Below, piece by piece: positions 29,864 to 36,686 of a stretch of 64,000 nt of DNA (positions are counted from its first letter, which is position 1; each line of letters starts with the position of its first letter). A program made the translations under genes and the position numbers. The notes beneath the pieces were generated by a model. The model worked only from the letters and a program-made list of their open reading frames with translations. It was not told the DNA's origin and did no database searches. Source of the stretch: Bordetella genomosp. 11 (lineage in GTDB: Bacteria; Pseudomonadota; Gammaproteobacteria; Burkholderiales; Burkholderiaceae_B); assembly GCF_002261215.1 (NCBI RefSeq), contig NZ_NEVS01000004.1:372001-436000 (forward strand), given 5' to 3'.

Positions 29864-30454
29864 ATGGACCTGACAATACTTCCGGCCCGATCGGGCACCC
29901 GTGTGGCATTGCGCAAGGGTCAGATGCTGAAGGTGGTCAACACCCATGGCGGCCAGGTCGTGGACCTGTGGGCGTTTTTGCCGGACGGCAGCCAGCATAT
30001 GTCGATGCCGCACTCGGTCGTAACGCTCGGACGCATCAAGCCGCTACCCGGCGATCTTCTGTATACGCAGTTGCGGCAGCCCATACTCAGGCTCGAAGCC
30101 GACGAATCGCCTGGCACGCATTGCATGCTCTTCGCCGCTTGCGACGCCGCCCGTTACGCGCTGCTGGGCGCCAAGGGATATCACCACAATTGCGCCGACA
30201 ACATGCGGCAGGCACTCAAGCCCCTGGGCATCGACGCCGGGTATGTGCCGACGCCGCTCAACCTGTTCATGAACACGCTATTCCACGATCATCGCGAAAT
30301 GGAAGTGGCCGAGCCACGCGCGCGCCCCGGCGATAGCGTGACTTTCCGCGCGGAGCAGGATTGCATCGCCGTCATGTCGGCTTGCCCGCAGGATATGGTC
30401 CCGGTCAATGCACACGGCTGTACGCCGCAGCCGGTGGGCTATTGCATCCTGTAG
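29864..30454 (+). CDS. DUF1989 / urea carboxylase-associated family protein
   Basis: The 196-residue protein of the DUF1989 family has family patterns DLTILPARSGTRVALRKGQMLKVVNTHGGQVVDLWAF and GYHHNCADNMRQAL, with PLNLFMNTLFHDHREME further on (each a visible stretch, quoted in part). Conserved Cys and His residues in NCADN and HDH could bind metal. Relatives accompany urea carboxylase or other nitrogen catabolic genes, and some act on guanidine-related or amide compounds; exact chemistry is unknown here. It has its own promoter and an operator shared with the Rieske operon, so it should be co-induced. It faces the next operon tail to tail. Confidence 0.82.
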   Translation: MDLTILPARSGTRVALRKGQMLKVVNTHGGQVVDLWAFLPDGSQHMSMPHSVVTLGRIKPLPGDLLYTQLRQPILRLEADESPGTHCMLFAACDAARYALLGAKGYHHNCADNMRQALKPLGIDAGYVPTPLNLFMNTLFHDHREMEVAEPRARPGDSVTFRAEQDCIAVMSACPQDMVPVNAHGCTPQPVGYCIL

Positions 30455-30493
30455 GGCCGGCGTCTGCTTCGATCGGACGGGGTGGGAATCCGT

Positions 30494-32014
30494 TCACCAG
30501 GCCGCGGCACAGGCCTGGCGCCGCAGATCCGCCGCAGCCTCCAGCATGCCGGACCCATGCCTTTGCACCGCCTTGATCGAGCCGAAGTAGAAAGGATGCG
30601 TCGAGTCCGCTTCCACCGCGACGCCCGCCGCTTCGAGCAGTGCAAGCGTGCCGTCGGGGAATCCCGGCTCGCACATGACCTGGCCGTCGCGCCCCATGCT
30701 CCAGCGCGGCAGGTCTATGGCAAGGGAAAGGGGCGCGCGGTCGACCAGAACATTCGAGATGCATTGCACGCCGGTCGTCGTCTGGCTGATGCCGCCCGGC
30801 GACACGGCAAACAGCTCGGGCGCGCCATCCCGGAACACGATATAGGGATTCAATGTATGTACCGGCCGCTTGCCGGGGGCCAGCACGTTGAAGTGCCGGC
30901 GATCGGTGCTGAACTCTCCGAGCCGGTTGTTCATCAGCACGCCCGTGACCGGATCGACACACCCGCTGCCAAAGGGCTGGAACACGCTTTGCAACATGAC
31001 CAGGCCGTTGCCGGACCCGTCCGCCAGCACGATGCCGGCGGTGTCTCCCGGTTCCGCGCCGGCGCCCTGGAAGCGGGGTGATTCCGAACCGTCGTCGTGC
31101 CATGGCCAGCGCGCCGCGGGATCCGCGACGCGGTCGCGCAGTCCTGGCAGGCAGGCGCGCGCATTCATGACCTGCGCATACAGCCGCCGTTCCCGCGGAA
31201 CGTCCGGGCGCCATTGCAAGCGGGACAGTTGCGCGAGCATCAGCACGCCTACCGAGTTGGGCGGCATGACGGCAACCCACCGTCGGCCATAGTCCTGGTG
31301 GACGGGCTGCGTCCAATCCGCCGCGACGCGCTTGAGGTCCTCGGGGCGCAACAGGCCGCCGGTGTCCGCGGCGAAGCGGCACAAGGCGTCGGCCACCGGT
31401 CCTTCGTAGAAGCCATCCTCTCCATGCGCCGCGATGCGTTGCAGTGTTGCGGCCACGGCGATCTGCCGCCATGGCGTTCCTGCCTGGCGATCCTGTCCAT
31501 CGACCTGGAATGCCTGGGCAAAGCCCGGCTGTTTACGAACCTGCGCGGTGGCAAGCGCAAGATTCCGGCTGATTTCGCTGGAGAACGCCGCGCCGTCGGC
31601 GGCCAGTTCGATCGCGTCGTGGAACAGGGTGTTCCAGGGCAGCCGTCCGTGCCGGCGATGTGCCTGCGCCCATAGGCGGACCAGGCCGGGAACCACCCAG
31701 CTGCGCGGGCCGCGTGCGCCGACGGCCCCGCCGAACAAGGCAGGGTCGGCGCTTCCCGGCGCGATGCCGGATCCATTGAGCGCATGCGTGTGTCCGCCGG
31801 CGGCGTCATGCAGGAGCATCATGCCGCAGCCGCCCAGCGACGTCGCATGCGGCAGGACCACGGTCAATACCGCCGAGGCGGCGATCATCGCGTCCACCAA
31901 GGCGCCGCCCCGGTCCAGTTGTATGCAGGCGGCACGGGTTGCCAGATGATGGCCCGTGGCAACGCTATGGCGATGTCCGTAAAGGGCGGCGCGCGCGCCG
32001 GACGGACCGCTCAT
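30494..32014 (-). CDS. Gamma-glutamyltransferase-like Ntn hydrolase, apparently cytosolic
   Basis: The 506-residue GGT-family protein has the N-terminal GG-rich fold (LPHATSLGGCGMMLLHD). The processing/catalytic threonine is in PGDTAGIVLADGSGN, followed by FGSGCVDPVTGVLMNNRLGEFS and SPGGISQTT, the counterparts of the GGT active-site loops. The start at 32014 overlaps the CoxG-like stop (ATGA). No signal peptide is visible, whereas classical bacterial GGT is periplasmic. Last gene of the molybdenum-hydroxylase operon. It could hydrolyse a gamma-glutamyl conjugate or another amide intermediate of the aromatic pathway; this role is inferred from position only. Confidence 0.82.
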   Translation of the reverse strand: MSGPSGARAALYGHRHSVATGHHLATRAACIQLDRGGALVDAMIAASAVLTVVLPHATSLGGCGMMLLHDAAGGHTHALNGSGIAPGSADPALFGGAVGARGPRSWVVPGLVRLWAQAHRRHGRLPWNTLFHDAIELAADGAAFSSEISRNLALATAQVRKQPGFAQAFQVDGQDRQAGTPWRQIAVAATLQRIAAHGEDGFYEGPVADALCRFAADTGGLLRPEDLKRVAADWTQPVHQDYGRRWVAVMPPNSVGVLMLAQLSRLQWRPDVPRERRLYAQVMNARACLPGLRDRVADPAARWPWHDDGSESPRFQGAGAEPGDTAGIVLADGSGNGLVMLQSVFQPFGSGCVDPVTGVLMNNRLGEFSTDRRHFNVLAPGKRPVHTLNPYIVFRDGAPELFAVSPGGISQTTTGVQCISNVLVDRAPLSLAIDLPRWSMGRDGQVMCEPGFPDGTLALLEAAGVAVEADSTHPFYFGSIKAVQRHGSGMLEAAADLRRQACAAAW

Positions 32015-32637
32015 CGCAGGTAGCTTCCCAGGAACGTTCCGGCGAAGCAGCCCAGGCCGCAAGCCAGCGGCAGCCACCATGCGAGCGAGGATCCGCGGGC
32101 GGCGGCGACGGGCTCCGGCGTGCCGGACGTCCATCCCGGCCCCATGGCGCCGGGCGCTTCGGCGCGGGCCGCCCGCGTCGTCGCGATGGGCTCGGCGGGA
32201 GAGGCCAGGCGCTTCTGCACGTTCTGGAAAAAGCGTTCCGAGAACTTGCGCGCCGCGTGATCGATCAGGCGGCTTCCCAATTGCGCCAGCTTGCCATTGA
32301 TGGTGGTCTCGGCGGAATACGTGAGCAGCGTGCCGCCCGGCATATCGCTCAGTTCGATGCGGATGCGGCCCGCGGCCGAACCGGCCATCCCGCCATTGCC
32401 TTCGCCAACGAGTACGTAGGATTGCATGGCGGTTTCGACCTCGCGGCGGAAGGTGACGTCGAATGTCGCCCGCACCGGGCCGACCGCGCTGACGAGCGTG
32501 GCGGCGTAGCGGTCCGCGTCGATGGCCTGCAGCGTTTTGCAGTCGGGGATCGTCGCGCGCAGGAAATCGGCGTCGCCCAGCGCTTGCCAGACGGCGGTGC
32601 GGTCCGCCGCCAGCGTCTTGCTACCGTCGATCAGCAT
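32011..32637 (-). CDS. CoxG-like SRPBCC protein with C-terminal membrane anchor
   Basis: The 208-residue protein begins with a START/SRPBCC fold of the carbon monoxide dehydrogenase subunit G family (GSKTLAADRTAVWQALGDADFL; GGTLLTYSAETTINGKLAQLG). An Ala/Pro-rich linker follows, then a single C-terminal membrane helix (LAWWLPLACGLGCFAGTFLG). In Mo-CODH systems CoxG-type proteins are linked to membrane attachment and electron hand-over. A similar anchoring job for the three-subunit hydroxylase encoded at 35378-39073 is the natural guess. It overlaps the FAD monooxygenase gene by 17 bases and the GGT-like gene by four. Confidence 0.85.
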   Translation of the reverse strand: MLIDGSKTLAADRTAVWQALGDADFLRATIPDCKTLQAIDADRYAATLVSAVGPVRATFDVTFRREVETAMQSYVLVGEGNGGMAGSAAGRIRIELSDMPGGTLLTYSAETTINGKLAQLGSRLIDHAARKFSERFFQNVQKRLASPAEPIATTRAARAEAPGAMGPGWTSGTPEPVAAARGSSLAWWLPLACGLGCFAGTFLGSYLR

Positions 32638-33778
32638 GGCCGTACCTCGTGTCGATCTCGATGCCCGCCAGGCTCAGGCCGCGATCGGCGATGCGCATGC
32701 GGTCGTTCAGCGAGCGAAAGCGCCCGAAACTCCATACCACCAGCGGGCGGGCGAAATCGAGCACGGTAGGCCATTGGCGCGTGAAAGCGTCATAGCGGCA
32801 GGACCAGGCCTGAGTCCGATCGCTGATGAAGCGCACGCGTTGCTCCCAGCTTCGCAGCGCGGCGGGGATGTCGGTCGCGTCGCGCACCAGCGTGGCCAGC
32901 GCCAGCGCGTTCATCAGCGTCAGGCCGGCGCCCTGGCCCAGCGTCGGTGGCAGGCCATGCGCCGCGTCGCCCAGGATGGCGACGTTGCCCACCGCCCAAC
33001 GCGGGCAGCTGACCACGCCATAGGGATACTGGGTGGCCGGCGCGGCCGCCAGCACCTCGAACAAGGGGCGCAGCAGGGGAAAGCGCCGCGACCAGTCGGC
33101 CACGTCCAGCGGCAGCCGCGCCGCGCGCGTATCGGCCGCGGGCGCCACCATGTAGACATAGGTATGGATCGGTCCGGCCGGCGTGACGCCGATGCGGCGG
33201 TTGCCCGACCAATGTTCGACCGTCTGCAGTTCGGGCGTGAACTGGCGCGATTCGATCAAAAAACGGTCTATCAGCGTCGGCAGCTCGCTGAAGCCGCCGC
33301 CGATACCCAGGGACGCACGCACCGCGGAATGGACGCCGTCCGCGGCGATAACGAGATCGGCGGGATAGCTCCCTTCCTTCGTGTGCAGCCTGCCGTCGCG
33401 CGCGCCGGTGACGCGGCTGCCCGTCAGGATCTGCACCCCGCTGTCCAGTGCAACATCGCGCAGTCCTTCTATCAATGTCTGGCGCGCGAAGGTGTGCACG
33501 CGGGATGCGCCGGTCAGCTGCCGCTCCTGCTTTACCCGGCCGTCGGCGAAGCGTATCTGCGCGCGTTCCAGCTTGGTGCCGTGGGCTTCGATGCGGCGCA
33601 TGACGCCCAGGTGCTCCAGGACTTCGAGGCTGTTGTTCTTGATGTAGATCCCGGCGCCGATCTCGCGGATCTCGTCGCCCTGTTCGTGGACGCGGACGCG
33701 CCAGCCCTGGCGGGCCAGCAAGGCGCCGGCGGCCAGGCCGCCGATTCCGCCGCCGGCAATTTCTGCGGTACGTGTCAT
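32621..33778 (-). CDS. FAD-dependent aromatic monooxygenase (NicC/salicylate hydroxylase-like)
   Basis: The 385-residue class A flavoprotein monooxygenase has an N-terminal FAD motif AEIAGGGIGGLAAGALLA, the DG motif in VIAADGVHSAVRASLG and the GD motif in VAILGDAAHGLPPTLGQGAG. Length and pattern match 6-hydroxynicotinate 3-monooxygenase and salicylate hydroxylase relatives. Those enzymes hydroxylate, sometimes with decarboxylation, using NAD(P)H. The ATG at 33778 is chosen because the FAD motif begins directly after it. In this operon it should act after the molybdenum hydroxylase and before ring cleavage by the extradiol dioxygenase. Substrate unknown. Confidence 0.88.
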   Translation of the reverse strand: MTRTAEIAGGGIGGLAAGALLARQGWRVRVHEQGDEIREIGAGIYIKNNSLEVLEHLGVMRRIEAHGTKLERAQIRFADGRVKQERQLTGASRVHTFARQTLIEGLRDVALDSGVQILTGSRVTGARDGRLHTKEGSYPADLVIAADGVHSAVRASLGIGGGFSELPTLIDRFLIESRQFTPELQTVEHWSGNRRIGVTPAGPIHTYVYMVAPAADTRAARLPLDVADWSRRFPLLRPLFEVLAAAPATQYPYGVVSCPRWAVGNVAILGDAAHGLPPTLGQGAGLTLMNALALATLVRDATDIPAALRSWEQRVRFISDRTQAWSCRYDAFTRQWPTVLDFARPLVVWSFGRFRSLNDRMRIADRGLSLAGIEIDTRYGHADRR

Positions 33779-33785
33779 GCTGTCC

Positions 33786-34277
33786 TCACTCGATCTCGAC
33801 GACCATTTCCAGCTCGATGGGCATGTTGAATGGCAATGCCGCGAAGCCCACCGCGCAGCGGGCATGGATGCCGGCGGCACCGAATACGGCGGTCAGGACG
33901 TCCGACGCGCCGTCGATGACTTCGGGCTGGCGGAAGAAATCCGGCGTCGATGCGACCATGCCGAACAGGCGGACCACTCGCTTGACTCGCGACAGCTCGC
34001 CGATTTCCGCCTTCAGCGATGTCAGCGCGCTGATCACCGCGTTGCGGGCGCCGATCTTGCCTTCTTCGATGGAGATTTCCGCGCCCAGCTTGCCCTTGTG
34101 CGTCTGCTCCGCGCCCTTGAACGTGCCGTGGCCGGCGACGAACACCAGATTGCCTGTCGTGACGGCGCCGGCATAGTTGCCCACGGGTTGCCGGCGCTCT
34201 GGCAATACGATGCCAAGCTCGGCCAGGCGGGCTTCCGGGGTCGTGCCTTTGAGTGAGTTGAAGGTTTCGATGGACAT
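33786..34277 (-). CDS. RidA (YjgF/UK114) family protein
   Basis: The 163-residue RidA-family protein has the central GNLVFVAGHGTFKG pattern, a GARNAVISALTSLKAEIG helix and the C-terminal ARCAVGFAALPFNMPIELEMVVEIE segment (quoted in parts). The arginine near ARCAVG is at the position that binds imine/enamine carboxylates in RidA. Some pathway-specific members are 2-aminomuconate deaminases, so deamination of a ring-cleavage product is a specific possibility here. It sits between the extradiol dioxygenase and the FAD monooxygenase genes, all leftward and almost touching. It is longer than E. coli RidA (about 128 residues). Confidence 0.9.
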   Translation of the reverse strand: MSIETFNSLKGTTPEARLAELGIVLPERRQPVGNYAGAVTTGNLVFVAGHGTFKGAEQTHKGKLGAEISIEEGKIGARNAVISALTSLKAEIGELSRVKRVVRLFGMVASTPDFFRQPEVIDGASDVLTAVFGAAGIHARCAVGFAALPFNMPIELEMVVEIE

Positions 34278-34286
34278 GGCAGGTTC

Positions 34287-35381
34287 CTAAGGGTTGGAGG
34301 ATGCGGTGCGTTCGCGCAGCAGGCGCAATTGCGTGGCGGCCCCGGAGGTCAGCAACGCATGGATGGAAAATTCATCGCGTAGCCGGTCCGGATTCATCTC
34401 CAGCAAGGCTGCGCGTTCGTCGGCGGCAAGGGCATAGGCATCGCACCATGCCTGCGGATCGGCCAGGTAGCGTCGCGCGCTGTCCGGGTCGCTGCGCAGC
34501 CGGTAAAGCGCCTCGACCAGGGCGACTCGCCGCGGCGGCAACGCGGGGTAGATCAAGGGGGCCGCCGGCTCGTCCTCGGTCAGGTCCCAGGCCAGGACGC
34601 TATAGGTGTGGTGCCAGGAAGGTTCGAAGGTCGCCAGGAAGGGCTTGCGATTGCCCATGGCGCCGGCGGCGATCAGCGGCTCCCGCAGTTCCAGGTTGCC
34701 CGTGCGGTCCAGCGCAGCCTCGTCCAGCGCGAGCAGGCCGGTAAGGTTGCCGGCGCGCATCTGCTCGTACAGCCCCGTGTCGGTGTCGACATCGGGATTC
34801 GGGTAATGCACGGTCCCGGGATAGTGCGACAGACCGCCGCTGGCGATCAGCACGGCGCGGCGTCCCATGCGCGTCACGGCGCGCGCCAGCGCCTGTCCGA
34901 ACGCATGGCAGCGCAGGGGAGAAGGCTGCGGCGGCACGTAGGCATTCACGAAGATGGGCGTCATGGGAATGCCGCGATCGAAGCCCATGAACTCGTAGGG
35001 GATGGTAAAGGCCGTCGGCAGCTTGGCCGACAGGGTGTAGGCCAGATCGAAACCTTCCTCTTCCATGCGACGCACCAGTCCATAGCCCATGGAGGGATCG
35101 AGCGTCCAGTCGCCGCGGTGCTTGTGCATGCCGTCGGCCGTCGCCGCGGCATGCACGCAGAACGCGGGCACGGAATGGGTCACGAAGTGGTCGCCATGAT
35201 CGTTGGACACCACGATGATGCAGTCGGGCCGCAGCGCGCGCAGCCGTTCGCCCGCCTGCGCCATCGCGGCTCTGACGCGTTCGATCTGATCCGGGTCTTC
35301 GGTGTCCGGCCGGGACAGGAACTGGGGCGCGTGCGGCACGCAGGCCACGCCGACGATACCGGCTCGCGGGGTTGGGCTCAT
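34287..35381 (-). CDS. Class III extradiol ring-cleavage dioxygenase, LigB-like with C-terminal LigA-like domain
   Basis: The 364-residue protein belongs to the LigB superfamily. Expected ligands are visible: His17 in GVACVPHAPQFL, His62 in VVSNDHGDHF, a catalytic-base candidate His in SGGLSHYPG, and Glu in GNLELREPLIAAG. From about residue 285 the sequence changes to a helical LigA-like module (RRYLADPQAWCDAYALAADERAALLEM, quoted in part). Gallate dioxygenase has the same LigB-then-LigA order, whereas protocatechuate 4,5-dioxygenase has separate subunits. It should open a vicinal dihydroxy (or aminohydroxy) aromatic or pyridine ring with Fe(II). The start overlaps the stop of the iron-sulfur subunit gene (ATGA). 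Confidence 0.87.
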   Translation of the reverse strand: MSPTPRAGIVGVACVPHAPQFLSRPDTEDPDQIERVRAAMAQAGERLRALRPDCIIVVSNDHGDHFVTHSVPAFCVHAAATADGMHKHRGDWTLDPSMGYGLVRRMEEEGFDLAYTLSAKLPTAFTIPYEFMGFDRGIPMTPIFVNAYVPPQPSPLRCHAFGQALARAVTRMGRRAVLIASGGLSHYPGTVHYPNPDVDTDTGLYEQMRAGNLTGLLALDEAALDRTGNLELREPLIAAGAMGNRKPFLATFEPSWHHTYSVLAWDLTEDEPAAPLIYPALPPRRVALVEALYRLRSDPDSARRYLADPQAWCDAYALAADERAALLEMNPDRLRDEFSIHALLTSGAATQLRLLRERTASSNP

Positions 35382-35851
35382 GTCGATTCCTCTATGGTGG
35401 TCTGGATCGCGGCGACGATGCCCTGGTAGCCCGTGCAGCGGCAGATGTTGCCGCACAGCTGTTCGCGGATGCTTGCGGGGCAGGCCGCCTGGCCGCGCGA
35501 CACCATGTCGTGGGCCGTGATCAGCATGCCCGGCGTGCAGAAGCCGCATTGCAGGCCGTGATGGCGGTGCATGGCGTCGCGCAGGCGTTGCGACAGGGGA
35601 TCGGTCAGCCCCTCCGCGGTGGTGATGGTGCTGTTTGCGCAGGCGGCGGCCAGGACCAGGCAGGCACGCGCCACTTCGCCGTCGACGATGACATTGCAGG
35701 CGCCGCAAACGCCGTGTTCGCATCCCAGGTGCACGGAGGTCGTGCCGGCCTGTTCGCGCAGGGCGTCCGCCAGGCTGGCGTTGGGCTCGACGGTCAGCGT
35801 CGCGGCGCTGCCGTTCACCGTCAGGTCCACGCTTATGCGGATATCAGTCAT
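35378..35851 (-). CDS. Molybdenum hydroxylase, small [2Fe-2S] subunit
   Basis: The 157-residue CoxS/XdhC-type subunit carries two [2Fe-2S] clusters. The plant-ferredoxin-type cluster has cysteines in LGCEHGVCGACNV and a later Cys in ARACLVLAA. The helical-bundle cluster has CGFCTPGM and CRCTGYQ. It carries electrons from the Mo centre towards the FAD subunit. Overlapping start/stop codons on both sides place it in the middle of a coupled hydroxylase gene block (large, FAD, FeS, in order of transcription). Confidence 0.95.
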   Translation of the reverse strand: MTDIRISVDLTVNGSAATLTVEPNASLADALREQAGTTSVHLGCEHGVCGACNVIVDGEVARACLVLAAACANSTITTAEGLTDPLSQRLRDAMHRHHGLQCGFCTPGMLITAHDMVSRGQAACPASIREQLCGNICRCTGYQGIVAAIQTTIEEST

Positions 35852-36686
35852 GGCGAGGCTCCCGCGCCTGGTCGATGGCGCGTATCAGGTTTACGGCATG
35901 GCGGTAGCGGGCCACGGCCGGCTCGTCCGGGAGCAGGCCGTCGATCTCCCGCCTGGCCTGGTCCAGCAGCGCGCCGGGGTCGGCGCAGCCTGCCTGGAGC
36001 AGGGCCGCGCACGCCGGCAGCGGGCGCGGGCCGGCGCTGGGCGCGGCGATCCAGCAGGACCAGTCCCCCGACGCGCGGCGCAGCGCCACCGCCGAGGCGG
36101 TGGCATATTCGCCGGCCCGGTGCATCAGCTTGGCGCGTCCCCATGCGGTCAGGCACGCGTTGTCCGCGTCCAGGACAATGTCCGTCAGCACTTCGTCGAT
36201 CTCGATGTCCGTGGCGAGCGGCCCCTGGATGAACGCGCTCAATGGCGCGTCACGCCCCCCGCGCAGACTGCGCAACCGGACGCGCGCATCCAGCGCGGAT
36301 AGCAGCAGGGGCCAGTCCCCGGCGGGGTCGGCATGGACCAGGCTGCCGCCGACGGTCCCTCGCGTGCGCACCGCGGGAAAGGCGATCTGCGCGGCGTGCG
36401 CGGCGAGCAGCGCCGTCACCGGCGTGTCCGCCGGGGCGCGAGCAAGGTCGGCGTGCGTCGTCATGGCGCCGATGGACAGGCCGGCATCCTGTGGTCGGGC
36501 CCCCCGCAGCGCGGGCACGCGTTTCAGGTCGATCAGTACCATGGGCCGCGCCAATCCGTAGCGCATCGTGGGCAGCAGGCTCTGGCCTCCGGCCAGCACC
36601 TTCGCGTCGCTGCCCGCGGCGGCCAGCATTTCCAGCAGCCCGTCCAAGGTGTCGGGCGCGCGGTATTCGAAGTCCGGCAGCTTCAC
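35844..36686 (-). CDS. Molybdenum hydroxylase, medium FAD-binding subunit
   Basis: The 280-residue CoxM-type subunit has the FAD pyrophosphate loop AKVLAGGQSLLPTMRYGLARP near the N-terminus and RTRGTVGGSLVHADPAGDWP, with the usual C-terminal CO dehydrogenase flavoprotein domain after it. The GTG at 36686 is chosen as start because it overlaps the large-subunit stop (GTGA) and the conserved VKLPDFEYRAP N-terminus begins there. It passes electrons to the outside acceptor. It overlaps the iron-sulfur subunit gene by eight bases. Confidence 0.92.
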   Translation of the reverse strand: MKLPDFEYRAPDTLDGLLEMLAAAGSDAKVLAGGQSLLPTMRYGLARPMVLIDLKRVPALRGARPQDAGLSIGAMTTHADLARAPADTPVTALLAAHAAQIAFPAVRTRGTVGGSLVHADPAGDWPLLLSALDARVRLRSLRGGRDAPLSAFIQGPLATDIEIDEVLTDIVLDADNACLTAWGRAKLMHRAGEYATASAVALRRASGDWSCWIAAPSAGPRPLPACAALLQAGCADPGALLDQARREIDGLLPDEPAVARYRHAVNLIRAIDQAREPRHD

